DNA of 64,000 nt from an uncultured Psychromonas sp. (GTDB lineage Bacteria; Pseudomonadota; Gammaproteobacteria; Enterobacterales; Psychromonadaceae), in NCBI RefSeq assembly GCF_947489755.1, contig NZ_CANLFB010000018.1, positions 1-64,000 of the forward strand, written 5' to 3'. The position numbers were made by a program, and so were the translations under genes. Shown here one piece after another: positions 43,986 to 54,176 of this stretch (position 1 is the first letter of the stretch; each line of letters opens with the position of its first letter). The notes below the pieces were generated by a model. It made no database searches and was not told the DNA's origin. It saw only the letters and a program-made list of their open reading frames with translations.

Positions 43986-45536
43986 TTATTTAAAGCGCAT
44001 CACCAGTTCATGTAGATCGTCTGACACTTTTTTAAGATAAATAATAGAGCTATTTGAATCCGCAGTAATGGCTACATTGTCATCCGTCAGGGTTGAAATA
44101 CTCACCACCTGGCGATTAATGTCTTCGGACACATGAGATTGCTGTTCAACCGCAGCTGCAATTTGAATCGACATATCAGAAATTTGACCAACAGAGGCTA
44201 CAATGCCGTTGAGCATATCACCACTTTCTAACACTCTCTCTAAACCTTTGTCAGCTTCAACGGTGCCCTTTTCTACATTACGTACAGCTTCATTAGTTTT
44301 GTCTGTTAATAACTCAACAATGCCATAAATTTCACTCGTTGAATCTTGCGTATTTTTTGCTAAATTCCTGACTTCATCGGCAACAACTGCAAAACCTCTG
44401 CCGTATTCTCCTGCTCGAGCGGCTTCGATTGCTGCATTTAAAGCTAATAAGTTTGTTTGCTTAGCAATATTTTCGATCATGTTTGTTGCTGTTGCAATTA
44501 GTTTTGCTTGCTCAGAAACATCCACAACCGAACGGCTTATTGTTTGTACTGTCCCTCTTAGGTTATCAATTGATTGGCTAGTAACCTTAGATAGTTCCTC
44601 ACCTTTAGTTGCAAGCTTGAAGGCTGTTTCAGCATGGTTTGCAGTATCCGTTACACGAGCAGACACTTCTGAAATAGTGGTCGTGATTTCATTCATTGCA
44701 GTCGCAACTTGAATTGTTTCAGATTGTTGTTGTTCTAAACTTGTTTTGGAGTGTTCGATAAGGACCGATGAGTTATACGTCCCCTTTGAAACCTTTGTCG
44801 CGGCATCTTCAATACGGCTAATAATAGTTATAAGGTGTGAATACTGACTGATAATAGCGACTTCTAAATTCCCTAACAGCCCTTTACTGTCAGTATAGGA
44901 CTGTGCAGCTTGCTCATGCGAGAAATTACGTCTTAAGAGATGTGATAAATGAGAAAAAGTACGATGATTAGTGACACTCACCCAAACCGCATACAATAAG
45001 CTAGAGCAAGTCATTAAGCTAAATGAAAGAGTAGTAAAATCCATAGAAAAGCTTACTAATGATAACATCACCATAAGACTTATAAATACATTTGCAGTTG
45101 ATACAGGTAATACTTTTTTAAGCCCTTTACCTGCATTGACTCTTGTATAAAGTTTTTCTGCTCGCTCTATATCACGTTGTTGAGGGAATGAACGTACCGA
45201 TTCATAACCGATAATAACGCCATTTTCAGTAACCGGTGTTACGTATGCATCAACCCAATAATACTCGCCTTCTTTACAGCGGTTTTTAACAAGCCCCATC
45301 CAAGGTTTACCTGCTTTTAAATGATCCCACATGACAGAAAATACAGCTGAAGGCATATCTGGATGCCTGACTAAGTTATGAGGCTGACCTATTAATTCTT
45401 CACGTGAAAAGCCACTGATCTCTACGAAAGCATCATTACAATCAACGATATTACCTTTTGTATCAGTCACTGAAATAAGTTTAGTCTCTGGGGAAAACGT
45501 TTTTCTTTTATCGAGGACGGGTAGGTTTTGTCGCAT
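43986..45536 (-). CDS. PAS-domain methyl-accepting chemotaxis protein (Aer-like)
   Basis: A 516-aa receptor. The N-terminal PAS domain (about 15-120) has the Aer-like pattern [37 protein letters not shown] and [12 protein letters not shown]. Two hydrophobic segments (about 148-190) anchor it with no real periplasmic domain. The signalling hairpin contains [20 protein letters not shown] and [15 protein letters not shown]. This suggests redox or energy taxis through a PAS-bound cofactor. The ATG at 45536 has AAAGG 9 nt upstream; TTG at 45545 is less likely. Confidence 0.9.
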   Translation of the reverse strand: MRQNLPVLDKRKTFSPETKLISVTDTKGNIVDCNDAFVEISGFSREELIGQPHNLVRHPDMPSAVFSVMWDHLKAGKPWMGLVKNRCKEGEYYWVDAYVTPVTENGVIIGYESVRSFPQQRDIERAEKLYTRVNAGKGLKKVLPVSTANVFISLMVMLSLVSFSMDFTTLSFSLMTCSSLLYAVWVSVTNHRTFSHLSHLLRRNFSHEQAAQSYTDSKGLLGNLEVAIISQYSHLITIISRIEDAATKVSKGTYNSSVLIEHSKTSLEQQQSETIQVATAMNEITTTISEVSARVTDTANHAETAFKLATKGEELSKVTSQSIDNLRGTVQTISRSVVDVSEQAKLIATATNMIENIAKQTNLLALNAAIEAARAGEYGRGFAVVADEVRNLAKNTQDSTSEIYGIVELLTDKTNEAVRNVEKGTVEADKGLERVLESGDMLNGIVASVGQISDMSIQIAAAVEQQSHVSEDINRQVVSISTLTDDNVAITADSNSSIIYLKKVSDDLHELVMRFK

Positions 45537-46070
45537 TAAAATCAACCTTTAAATTAAGTAAAAATATAAAATATTTAATAAATAAATATTAACGTTCATA
45601 ACCAATAAACCACAAAGGTATCTACACTGATTAGTGAAAAACGTAACGTATTTAATGTGTAATGTAATGACTTAAAGAAAAATAAATTAGATATATCTAA
45701 ATGAGTAGTTAGAAATAAATTTTACAATAATTATTCCTATAAAACACGTTAAATTATTGTTAATTAAAATTTTATTTGATAAATATTTCTTGCGAGCTTG
45801 TCTTTGGATAATTTATCAGCGTAATAAGAGAGATGTTTGGAAGAAGTTTAATTAAATGATGACGTTACAATTAAAAATGTTTTTACATAATGTCCATTAT
45901 TTTTTATTAGCTTTTAAATAAGGATATATTATTGATGTATATGTAAATTATAAAAATAAGTAACGTGATAAAGTCGATCAATAAATTCACTTATCATTTA
46001 CGTTTATTATCCACTATTGAGGGAGTTACTCGCTTAATAGTGAATTTATTAAATTAATGATTAAAACAGA
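45537..46070. other. AT-rich intergenic region
   Basis: The 534-bp region upstream of the chemoreceptor holds nested inverted repeats near the end of the glutaminase gene: TAAATTCACT...AGTGAATTTA (about 45981-46047) and inside it CACTATT...AATAGTG (46012-46042), a possible terminator for glsA. No gene is seen. Confidence 0.45.
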
Positions 46071-46997
46071 TTAGAAAATAGAACATTCTGTTTTAGACGT
46101 TAGTGCTTCAAGGACTTTCATTCCTTTATAAGAATTTCCTTTAGCATTTAACTTTGGACTCCAGACAGCAATACAGAACTTCCCTGGATGGATAGCAACG
46201 ATACCACCGCCAACACCACTTTTACCAGGCAACCCGACTTTAAAGGCAAAATCCCCCGCTTCATCATAAAATCCGCACATCAACATAACTGAGTTAATAC
46301 GTTTGGCTCGTGTTGAACTAATAACCCTTTGATTTGTTATTGGGTTAACGCCAGCTGACGCAAGAAACATAAACGATTGGGTTAATTCTTTACAGGTCAT
46401 TTCAATTGAACAAAGATAGAAGTATAAATCTAATACAACATCTACATCATTATGAATATTTCCAAAATCTTTCATTAAATTAACCAAAGCAGAATTTCTA
46501 TAGCCACATTTTTTCTCTGATTCAGCAACTTGTGTAGAGTAATTGATGCTATCAATACCTGATGATTCTCGAATAAATGCCAACAAATCTTGTTTTGGGT
46601 TCTCCAAACAGGTGACTAAAATATCGCAAATGACAATCGCACCTGCATTAATAAACGGATTGCGAGGTATTCCTTTTTCATACTCCAATTGCACTAAAGA
46701 ATTGAAAGCTGAGCCTGATGGTTCAACACCAACGCGATCCCATAACTCTCCTCCCATGATTTTCAACGCCAGCGTTAATGACAATACTTTAGCCACACTC
46801 TGAATCGAGAAGGGTTCGTTTGAGTCACCAAAAGCATAATGTTGATTATCAAGAGTACTTAAATGAATCCCTAATTTAGCAGGGTTAACTTTGCCTAACT
46901 CAGGTATGTAGGTAGCTATCTTTCCGATATTGTCAGCCTCTGTAAATTCAGCAGTAATTTCTAACAATATCTTTTGATAATCAATGGTATTTATCAT
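46071..46997 (-). CDS. glsA: Glutaminase A
   Basis: A 308-aa cytoplasmic enzyme hydrolysing glutamine to glutamate and ammonia. It has the serine-dependent beta-lactamase-like fold: the Ser-x-x-Lys pair is Ser67-Lys70 in FSIQSVAKVL. Other family blocks are VGVEPSGSAFNSLVQLEYEK, GIPRNPFINAGAIVICDIL and LPGKSGVGGGIVAIHPGKF. Length matches bacterial GlsA proteins. The ATG has GGAA about 10 nt upstream. It stands alone; no amino-acid antiporter or acid-resistance gene is adjacent. Confidence 0.93.
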   Translation of the reverse strand: MINTIDYQKILLEITAEFTEADNIGKIATYIPELGKVNPAKLGIHLSTLDNQHYAFGDSNEPFSIQSVAKVLSLTLALKIMGGELWDRVGVEPSGSAFNSLVQLEYEKGIPRNPFINAGAIVICDILVTCLENPKQDLLAFIRESSGIDSINYSTQVAESEKKCGYRNSALVNLMKDFGNIHNDVDVVLDLYFYLCSIEMTCKELTQSFMFLASAGVNPITNQRVISSTRAKRINSVMLMCGFYDEAGDFAFKVGLPGKSGVGGGIVAIHPGKFCIAVWSPKLNAKGNSYKGMKVLEALTSKTECSIF

Positions 46998-47449
46998 TTA
47001 TTATAGATTCCTAAATAGACAGTATTATTTTTAAAAAGACAGGTCAAAACATCATATAGTACGTTGACATAATGAAGGCATAAACAATTAAACACGTTAT
47101 AAAAATGATGTAAACATGTGATTAGTACCTTATAACTTAATAGTATGACAAGGTAGGTAATGGGCGCGTTAAAGTTGTTAGAAAGCTAATCACAGTCACA
47201 TAAAAAAATGTCTAAATTGACTTATACTAATCATACAACATTTACTTTGTAACCTTAAAATACACAATAAAAATTTTGTTGTAACGAGGCTATTGTGATT
47301 AAAAGCAACACGACAGCCATTCACTTAACATTCATAGTTTTTTTATTAACCATTGATTTAAAAGCTAAAATACTTGAATTCGTTTACCAACTTTGCATCT
47401 TAAAGTATCATAGTAAACTAATTAATTCATTTCACTTATAAGGTACTTC
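46998..47449. other. Intergenic region upstream of the diguanylate cyclase gene
   Basis: This 452-bp divergent region includes TTTACTTTGTAACCTTA (47241-47257) followed by TGTAACGA (47280-47287). The same pair occurs upstream of the chemoreceptor at 50788-52233. No other feature is seen. Confidence 0.4.
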
Positions 47450-48271
47450 ATGATCGTATTAAACCAACAAGGTGAATTGATTGAGTTAGATACAGGGTTT
47501 CGTTTTTCAGATGCCTTGTTCTCGCTGTTAAACTTTGTTAAAAACCCCAGCCCTGATGATGCTTTACGTTGCACAAACGAACTACAAGTCGAACTCTTTT
47601 ATCGTGACATCATGAATTATGCATTTGTTGATTCTCATAATCAGCACCTTGCTGATGGACGTTTCGATTTAGCGGCGAAAAATCTAAATGCAATTAACAA
47701 CTTATCATTGGATCATTTAACTGGATTAAAAAATAAAGAGTTTTTAGAGCGTAAGTTGTTAAGTTTAGAAAATGAGGTCTACCATGGAAAACTCGACGAT
47801 TTCTCTATGATCATGTGCGACTTAGATCGTTTTAAAACCATTAATGATGAATTTGGTCATTCAGTGGGAGATGATACGTTATCACTTTTTGGTGCCCTAT
47901 TAAGCGAAACATTACGACCATCCGATTTTGGTTATCGATATGGCGGTGAAGAGTTTTTGATTTTACTGCCTAACACTAATTTAGAAAATGCGGTATTAGT
48001 AGCAGAAAGGCTGCGTTCTGTAATTAACGAACGTTTACAAATAGGAAACTACGGCCTTAACCAAGTTACCGCTTATGACCTAGAAAAATCAAAGATGTTA
48101 TCTGAAGATACAAATATTAATGATGCTTTTTTCTTGGCGAGAGATGTAACTTGTAGTTTTGGTGTCGCTAATTATCTAGAACATGATCAATCAGCAGAAG
48201 CCCTTTTTGATGCTGCAGATGCTAATTTATATATCGCTAAACAAAATGGTCGAAACAGAGTCTCAGCGTAA
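47450..48271 (+). CDS. GGDEF-domain diguanylate cyclase
   Basis: A 273-aa soluble protein that should synthesise c-di-GMP. Residues 1-85 are an unrecognised N-terminal domain (LDTGFRFSDALFSLLNFVKN). The GGDEF domain begins LDHLTGLKNKEFLE (near 87), continues CDLDRFKTINDEFGHSVGDD, and has the active-site GGEEF at 165-169. An RxxD inhibitory site (RPSD, 156-159) lies five residues before it, so product inhibition is likely. An insert of about 25 residues after the A-site (NYGLNQVTAYDLEKSKML) is unusual. RBS AAGG precedes the ATG. Confidence 0.92.
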   Translation: MIVLNQQGELIELDTGFRFSDALFSLLNFVKNPSPDDALRCTNELQVELFYRDIMNYAFVDSHNQHLADGRFDLAAKNLNAINNLSLDHLTGLKNKEFLERKLLSLENEVYHGKLDDFSMIMCDLDRFKTINDEFGHSVGDDTLSLFGALLSETLRPSDFGYRYGGEEFLILLPNTNLENAVLVAERLRSVINERLQIGNYGLNQVTAYDLEKSKMLSEDTNINDAFFLARDVTCSFGVANYLEHDQSAEALFDAADANLYIAKQNGRNRVSA

Positions 48272-48830
48272 CTAATTTATATGACTTCCCCTCTCCAATG
48301 TCGCCGAATAAATTCACTAATAGCATGATACTGATTACCTCCTACTTGCTATCTCGTTGCTATAACTCATTGCTACTGGTCATAATAATTAAACATAATT
48401 TATCTTATTTGAGTTTAAGTAAGCTTAGTCTTGGATAAGCAAAGCGAATCAGCGTTGTTATTTCTGTAGTCTATCCCTCTCTATGTACACCACCACCGTA
48501 CACGACGTTTCTAATAACTTGTTATTGATAGAAGAATTACTTTGAATACCACAGAACTTACTGCATAAACGATTAAAAAATATGACTGATTGATTTGAAG
48601 TTGAATTACACTTCGATTGACTGAAATAGGTCATTTTACTTATAAACCTGATAGAGCATGAATGTTTAGGGCATCAATGATGTCTTTTGAAAACAATATT
48701 AGTTTAAAATTCAGTGCTCTATAGAGTCGATTACGCCTTAGCCAAACAGATCACGATTTAATTAACTCAAGGTAGTATAAATAAGCTAAAATACACGGCT
48801 ATTATTTTTAGCTTTGAGCCTTTTATATTA
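48272..48830. other. Intergenic region with a degenerate MITE-like copy
   Basis: The 559-bp region upstream of the helicase includes a partial match (about 48425-48560) to the 57479-57676 and 58304-58500 repeats. No gene is seen; a terminator for the cyclase gene is not evident. Confidence 0.4.
48425..48560 (+). repeat. Degenerate third copy of the MITE-like element
   Basis: CTTGGATAAGCAAAGCGA matches TTCCGGATAAGAAAAGCGA and TTCTGGATAAGTAAAGCGA at the left part of the two clear copies. AATAACTTGTTATTG further on matches AATAACCAGTTATTG. The right terminal repeat is not recognisable. Confidence 0.35.
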
Positions 48831-50153
48831 ATGACCTCTGATACAACAAATATGACAATTGACGCGACTGCTGCCAACTTTACTGAACTTGGCCTCATTT
48901 CACCTTTATTATCTCGATTAACTGAACTTGAATACCTTCAAGCTACACCCATTCAAGCACAAGCTATTCCCAATATATTAGCCGGTCGTGATTTAATTGC
49001 AGGGGCGAATACTGGCTCAGGTAAAACGGCGGCATTTGCGTTGCCTATTTTACAACAACTTTCTTTATATTCTGCTACGAACAAGAAGTTTGCGAATAAA
49101 GCGGGTGAAGGTAATTATGTTTCTAGTTTAATTTTAGTGCCAACACGTGAGCTTGCAAAACAAGTCGCTGATAGCATTAAATCATATGCAGTACATTTTA
49201 ATGGGGCAATCAAAACAGTTGCCGTGTTTGGTGGTGTATCAGCAAATACTCAAATGCTCGCATTACGTGGCGGCACTGATATTTTAGTCGCTACTCCGGG
49301 CCGATTACTTGATTTAATTTCGAGTAATGCTATTAAACTCGATAAAGTAAAAACCTTAGTACTAGATGAAGCTGATCGTATGTTAAGCCTTGGCTTTACT
49401 GAAGAACTATCTTCACTTCTTGCTTTATTACCCGCTAAAAAACAAACCTTATTGTTTTCAGCGACCTTCCCTGAGCAAGTAAAAACGTTAACCGAAGCAT
49501 TACTTAACGATCCGATAGAAATTCAATTGCAAAGTGCTGATTCAAGTACGTTAGTACAGCGTGCTTTCACGGTTAATAAAGGTCAAAAAACAGCCCTTCT
49601 GGCGCATTTGATTAAATTACATCAATGGCAGCAAGCCTTGATTTTTGTCAACGCGAAAAACAGTTGTAATCACTTAGCTGATAAACTAGCTAAACGAGGA
49701 ATAACCGCTGAAGTATTTCATGGAGATAAAGGCCAAGGTGCACGTACTCGTGTACTCGATGCTTTTAAAGCTGGTGAGATTCAAGTACTGATCGCGACTG
49801 ATATCGCAGCGCGTGGATTAGATATCGATAAACTACCCGTTGTTATTAACTTTGACTTACCAAGAAGTCCGTCAGATTATATGCATCGTATTGGCCGAAG
49901 TGGTCGTGCTGGTGAAGTTGGTTTAGCAATATCTATCATCGACCATGAAGACTACCATCATTTCAATGTGATTGAGAAAAAGAACAAACTACGCCTTGAA
50001 AGAGAGCAAGTACCTGGTTTTGAAACCGTCGAATTTGTAAAAGATGTCTTTGCTGCTGCCGATAAGCCGATGGCTAAGCCTGAAGGTACAGGTAAGAAAA
50101 AGAAGAAAAAACAACCACAAATTAATGCTGACATTTGGTTAGGGAATGCTTAG
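48831..50153 (+). CDS. DEAD-box RNA helicase (RhlE-like)
   Basis: A 440-aa ATP-dependent RNA helicase. Motifs appear in order: Q motif TPIQAQAIP, I ANTGSGKTAAF, Ia PTRELAKQ, Ib TPGRLLD, II DEADRML, III SATF, V ATDIAARGLD and VI HRIGRSGRAG. The C-terminal tail is basic (GTGKKKKKKQPQ) and short. It is RhlE-like rather than DbpA or SrmB by general layout, but I did not resolve the subfamily. Its role is likely ribosome assembly or RNA unwinding at low temperature. The start may be 48831 or the ATG at 48852; the RBS is weak. Confidence 0.93.
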   Translation: MTSDTTNMTIDATAANFTELGLISPLLSRLTELEYLQATPIQAQAIPNILAGRDLIAGANTGSGKTAAFALPILQQLSLYSATNKKFANKAGEGNYVSSLILVPTRELAKQVADSIKSYAVHFNGAIKTVAVFGGVSANTQMLALRGGTDILVATPGRLLDLISSNAIKLDKVKTLVLDEADRMLSLGFTEELSSLLALLPAKKQTLLFSATFPEQVKTLTEALLNDPIEIQLQSADSSTLVQRAFTVNKGQKTALLAHLIKLHQWQQALIFVNAKNSCNHLADKLAKRGITAEVFHGDKGQGARTRVLDAFKAGEIQVLIATDIAARGLDIDKLPVVINFDLPRSPSDYMHRIGRSGRAGEVGLAISIIDHEDYHHFNVIEKKNKLRLEREQVPGFETVEFVKDVFAAADKPMAKPEGTGKKKKKKQPQINADIWLGNA

Positions 50154-50206
50154 TTAAGAAATATTTAGTTAGGAAATAGTGACTTAAATACTGACTTAAA
50201 CATGAA

Positions 50207-50260
50207 TTAATAACGAACAAGTTGGGCCTATGTTAAGGTTAAAAACTTGTTCGTTATTAA
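50207..50260 (+). terminator. 17-bp perfect inverted repeat after the helicase gene
   Basis: TTAATAACGAACAAGTT (50207-50223) pairs perfectly with AACTTGTTCGTTATTAA (50244-50260). The stem is long with a 20-nt loop, 54 bp past the stop. There is no T run, so it may be an mRNA-protecting stem or an insertion relic rather than a true terminator. Confidence 0.5.
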
Positions 50261-50314
50261 GTGTATAGAGACTTCTAGCTTCTCAATCAATTTATCAATT
50301 CTGAATTTTATCTC

Positions 50315-50632
50315 TTAATCTTTTAATAACTCGTAATAAATAACATACAACTCTTTAATGCCTGGATAGATTTCCTGTATTACCTGTTTAAGTGCTAATA
50401 AACTCATATTCTCTTGTTTTGCATGCATTTCTGATAAGTCGCTAAATAAAATAGGTTGCACAGACTTTATTTTTAATGAACAAAACCAGCGATTTTCCTC
50501 ATAGGTTGAGACCTGAACAATGCTCTCAGGCAGATAATTTTTTTCCGTTTCATCTCTTATGGTTAATATTTTTTTAGCAGATAAAATATCAGCTTCAAAT
50601 CGTTCAAAAAACGTCATCGTTGTATGATTCAA
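50315..50632 (-). CDS. yqfB: YqfB-type ASCH domain N4-acetylcytidine amidohydrolase
   Basis: A 105-aa ASCH-domain protein closely like E. coli YqfB in length and sequence: TFFERFEADILSAKKILTIR, DETEKNYLPES, CSLKIKSVQPILFSDL, KQENMSLLALKQVIQEIYPG. By family it hydrolyses N4-acetylcytidine to cytidine; the Lys in SAKK, the Thr in LTIRDE and a Glu in HAKQENM correspond to the proposed catalytic set. The start appears to be TTG at 50632, which aligns with the YqfB N-terminus and has AGGA 7 nt upstream. ATG at 50617 is the alternative. Confidence 0.85.
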   Translation of the reverse strand: MNHTTMTFFERFEADILSAKKILTIRDETEKNYLPESIVQVSTYEENRWFCSLKIKSVQPILFSDLSEMHAKQENMSLLALKQVIQEIYPGIKELYVIYYELLKD

Positions 50633-50787
50633 AATAGCTTCCTATTGTTTTACATCTTGTTTTATATCCTAATTTAGCCCCCTGATTAAACATCCACGAC
50701 GGACTATGGGCAACCCCAGGCAATGAGTAACGCGTATAATACCGTTTTAAAATCGTAATATACGCATTACTCATTAAGCAGTAAAAA

Positions 50788-52233
50788 TCAAGACGTTCTG
50801 TAATGCGCTAAAATTCTACCTAAGTTTTCAGTACCATTTGATAAGTTTTTAGTGCCTAACGATGATTGATGTGCAAAATCACGAATAGAATTAGATTGAT
50901 CTCTAACGCCACTTAGTTCTGATGAAATATTGTTTACAACAGTACTCTGTTCTTCTGATGAAGTTGCAATTTGGAATGTCATTTCGATAACCGCTTGTGA
51001 AGATTCAGCGATTGAATTGATGTCCGTTCCTATTTCTTTTATCAACATAGTACTTGCCTGTGCCTGTTCAACAGTATTGTTAGTGATATTGGCAATGTTA
51101 TTGGTTTCAGATTGTAAATTGCTGATCATTGTTTGAATCTCAACCGTTGCAGCTTGAGTACGACCTGCTAATGTCCTGACTTCATCAGCAACAACAGCAA
51201 AACCTCGTCCCATCTCTCCAGCACGAGCCGCTTCAATTGCCGCATTGAGTGCTAACAGGTTTGTTTGATCGGAAATAGAGTTGATTGTCGTAATAACTTC
51301 ATCGATTTGTGTTGCATTCACTTTCAATGTGGCCACTGACTGAGATGTTTCTTCAATATAATTAGATAGTTGTTGTATCTCACTTATCACTAACTGAACA
51401 CGATTATCACTTTGTTTAATATGCTCAGAGTTTTGTTCGACATGTTTTGAAGCACCTTGTGAAATGTTAGTCACTTCTAAAGATGAAGCCGTCATTTCTT
51501 CCATTGCTGTTGCCACAGAATCCAATGAAGTATATTGCTGGTTAATTTGTTGTTCACTTTGTTTGCTGTGGTCAGCAATCTCAGATGAAGTATTATGAAG
51601 CATTAACGCATTTTCTTTGACCGTATCAACCAGCTCAGAAAGTGTATCCATTGCTTTATCAAGTGAAGCACCAATAGTACCAAACTCATCACGACCTTCG
51701 ATAAAACCGAGGCGAGACGTTAAGTCCCCTTTTATGATTTTTAGAGTCGTGTCCCATAATACCCATAAAGCACCGCTAATGAAGGTAGCTGTCCAATAAA
51801 GTACTAATCCAATAGGTAATATCCACAGCAACGATAAACCCAGTGAATACAATGCTTGTTGCTTTTTTTCTTGTTCATCAGAAGCAACAGATTGCATAAG
51901 TGAAGCATATTGCTGTGATTTGGTTTGAATAACGGCTGTAACTTGATCATTTTGTCGGTGAGAGCTTCGATCATGAGATGTTAATTTTACTCCCATCGTC
52001 GATAGCTTATCTGTCTGGTTAGTCAATTCTAATGCTTGTACTATTCCTGTTAATCTCTGCTCAACAGAAGTCATTGACTCTGCTTCTATTTGTTTTAACG
52101 TATTCTGGTAACTATTGAGAGATACAGCACTCAAAATAACAAGCACGAACCCAAAAATCACCCAAAATTTATCGTAGAGTGACATTTTAATAAATAACTT
52201 ATCGATATTTCTAAACTGAACTTCTTTCATCAT
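50788..52233 (-). CDS. Methyl-accepting chemotaxis protein
   Basis: A 481-aa receptor. TM1 is near 24-43 and TM2 near 131-155, enclosing a short periplasmic domain of about 85 residues that I cannot classify ([20 protein letters not shown]). A HAMP-like region ([20 protein letters not shown]) leads to the signalling tip [20 protein letters not shown] and [18 protein letters not shown]. It has no C-terminal CheR-binding pentapeptide (ends AHYRTS). ATG at 52233 or 52230 are equal choices behind GGAAAT. A CRP-like site lies 140-160 bp upstream. Confidence 0.9.
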   Translation of the reverse strand: MMKEVQFRNIDKLFIKMSLYDKFWVIFGFVLVILSAVSLNSYQNTLKQIEAESMTSVEQRLTGIVQALELTNQTDKLSTMGVKLTSHDRSSHRQNDQVTAVIQTKSQQYASLMQSVASDEQEKKQQALYSLGLSLLWILPIGLVLYWTATFISGALWVLWDTTLKIIKGDLTSRLGFIEGRDEFGTIGASLDKAMDTLSELVDTVKENALMLHNTSSEIADHSKQSEQQINQQYTSLDSVATAMEEMTASSLEVTNISQGASKHVEQNSEHIKQSDNRVQLVISEIQQLSNYIEETSQSVATLKVNATQIDEVITTINSISDQTNLLALNAAIEAARAGEMGRGFAVVADEVRTLAGRTQAATVEIQTMISNLQSETNNIANITNNTVEQAQASTMLIKEIGTDINSIAESSQAVIEMTFQIATSSEEQSTVVNNISSELSGVRDQSNSIRDFAHQSSLGTKNLSNGTENLGRILAHYRTS

Positions 52234-52371
52234 ATTTCCATATATTAGTTTGATATTGTATATCGGCGAGTAAGCAGTGATTATGTGAAGTAAATTTAAC
52301 GCATTGATTAATCAGTTAAAATTAAATTTTTTATGCTTTAACTGATTTAGTTTAGTAAACAAAGCACATCT

Positions 52372-52393
52372 AAAGTGTGACTTAAATCACTTT
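52372..52393. promoter_or_regulatory. CRP-like binding site
   Basis: AAAGTGTGACTTAAATCACTTT contains TGTGA-N6-TCACT, one mismatch from the CRP core TGTGA-N6-TCACA, with A/T-rich flanks. It lies about 140-160 bp upstream of the chemoreceptor start. Function is inferred. Confidence 0.4.
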
Positions 52394-52689
52394 AATAAAA
52401 TTAATCAACATTACCTCTTACTAGGTAACAAAATATGTGGTTATTAACGTAATAATTGGAATATATATTGACTGATTTTTACTTTGTAACCTTACGATAA
52501 AAGTTTCAGCTGTAACGACAATGCAAGTAGAAAAGTATGAAAGTATGAAAGTAACTAGAAGAGTATAAAGCAGATTAATAGATACGATCTGCATTGTTAG
52601 TCTTTGAATTTAATCGAATTTAAAAGCCGAGGTATTTAGTTTAATGCAGTGTATATGTTTAGCTATCATCATATTAAGTAACTGAAAGG

Positions 52690-52751
52690 TTTAATAAAGG
52701 CAAATCAATTGTGATTCGCCTTTATTAAAGTAGCTCCCCTTACGAGGGGAG
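52690..52751. terminator. Bidirectional terminator and adjacent hairpin
   Basis: TTTAATAAAGGC (52690-52701) pairs with GCCTTTATTAAA (52717-52728), with AATCA/TGATT extending the stem inside. Next to it CTCCCCT (52734-52740) pairs with AGGGGAG (52745-52751). Both lie just past the stop of the YHYH gene. Confidence 0.7.
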
Positions 52752-52770
52752 AGTAACTATATAATAGCGT

Positions 52771-53925
52771 TTACTTAGTAGGTCGAGATGGCAGCACTGC
52801 TTTTAGTTCCGCCTCTGTTACGTCTAAATCTTTCGCTGCAGCAGAAATGTCTAGAGCTCTGCCACCATTATCCATAATTGCATGTTGAAATTTATGTAAT
52901 GAGACACCTAGCGTATCCGCTGCTTTTGTAAAATCAGGCCTTGGTCCACCGTGACCACCTTTACCGCTATTAGCAGCTCCAATACCCTGCGCGGCTGTCG
53001 TAGAGAAATTGTTTTTAGCAACAACACCACTTAAACAACTTGGAAGATTTGGGAAAGTAGTTGATGCATGATAATGATAAGCGCCTTCAGGATTATCTAC
53101 CGTTGCACTTATATGTCCGTTACAGCTATCTAAATCTGTTGGTATTACACCATTTTGATCAACACTACCGTAAATTGGAAAGCCATCAAATGCGTAAGCA
53201 AACATCGCACTGGCCTTTTGTTCTAGTCCACAATCGGCTTGAACATGCTCATGGTCATATACTGTTTTAATATCAGTCGCCGTTGCATGCCAATGATACC
53301 AACCACCAGGGTCAACATGACCACCACAAGTATCTAGAGCAGGCATATGCCCAGTATCTAAAACTGAGGGTGCATCTGCAAATATAGGCACTCCATCTAG
53401 CGCTAATCCGACTTTTGCTACAGTTCCTAAGTCCGTTGTCTGTTCAGCCTTTACAGGGGTTAAAGGTAATAACACGGTAATTTCAACGGTTTTATCGACA
53501 GAGGCTTCTAGACAAGCGTTTTTATCAGTAGGCCTTGTCGTTCGAATATCTGTAATATGCCCTTTACCCGACTCTTTATCATAAAATTGATACCCCAATT
53601 CACTCAGCATGGTTAAGAACTTTTCATTAATTCGATAAAGACCAGCCATTTCACCATCCCAATCCCAAATGCCACCTTCATCTTTTACAGTCGTTGCACA
53701 AAAAGGACCTATTTCTAAATTGTCTGGCTGATATTTAACAACGAATTTTCCACACATCGTAGTGGTACCATTCTCTAATGTACATTCAACCGTTTCAGGT
53801 GCTTTTATTAAAGCATCTTTACTAATACGTTGAATGTCCAGATCGGCAAGAGCCGAACTTAAAGGGATTGTCATTCCAATAAAACCTGCAAATAAAGTGC
53901 AAGCTTTCTTGTTGATAAGTTTCAT
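52771..53925 (-). CDS. Secreted YHYH domain protein
   Basis: A 384-aa exported protein with a signal peptide (about 1-27, ending SALA). The YHYH domain is recognised by DTCGGHVDPGGWYHWHATAT (near 192-211), AYAFDGFPIYGSVDQNG (near 240) and the name-giving GAYHYHAST (near 280). Several Cys, four to six His and Asp residues suggest a metal or disulfide-stabilised fold. The C-terminal 60 residues form a helical tail (GVSLHKFQHAIMDNGGRALD). YHYH proteins have no assigned function. A second YHYH protein lies 600 bp away. RBS AAGGA is 9 nt upstream. Confidence 0.8.
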   Translation of the reverse strand: MKLINKKACTLFAGFIGMTIPLSSALADLDIQRISKDALIKAPETVECTLENGTTTMCGKFVVKYQPDNLEIGPFCATTVKDEGGIWDWDGEMAGLYRINEKFLTMLSELGYQFYDKESGKGHITDIRTTRPTDKNACLEASVDKTVEITVLLPLTPVKAEQTTDLGTVAKVGLALDGVPIFADAPSVLDTGHMPALDTCGGHVDPGGWYHWHATATDIKTVYDHEHVQADCGLEQKASAMFAYAFDGFPIYGSVDQNGVIPTDLDSCNGHISATVDNPEGAYHYHASTTFPNLPSCLSGVVAKNNFSTTAAQGIGAANSGKGGHGGPRPDFTKAADTLGVSLHKFQHAIMDNGGRALDISAAAKDLDVTEAELKAVLPSRPTK

Positions 53926-54176
53926 TTTATTTATTCCTTGGTGTGCATAAAAATCATAATTTTCGATGATAATATTGATTCATATTGTCTATTTATCTGT
54001 TAAAAACAATGGTTTTATAGGAACAAAATGAATCATGCTTTCAATGTCTTAGTGATACTTTTGTCACTATAAATAAATTAAGGTTAAGTATAGGTTAAAA
54101 TTTATAAATACATTTCTTGAGCGTTTTTATTATATTGCTTACAATGACGCACTTTTATTTACTACAGGCAACAAAC

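Larger units (their letters stand above)
52234..52770. other. Intergenic region upstream of a chemoreceptor
   Basis: This 537-bp region holds a CRP-like dyad (52372-52393), the TTTACTTTGTAACCTTA...TGTAACGA element (52478-52518) and two hairpins next to the YHYH gene end (52690-52751). No gene is seen. Confidence 0.5.
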
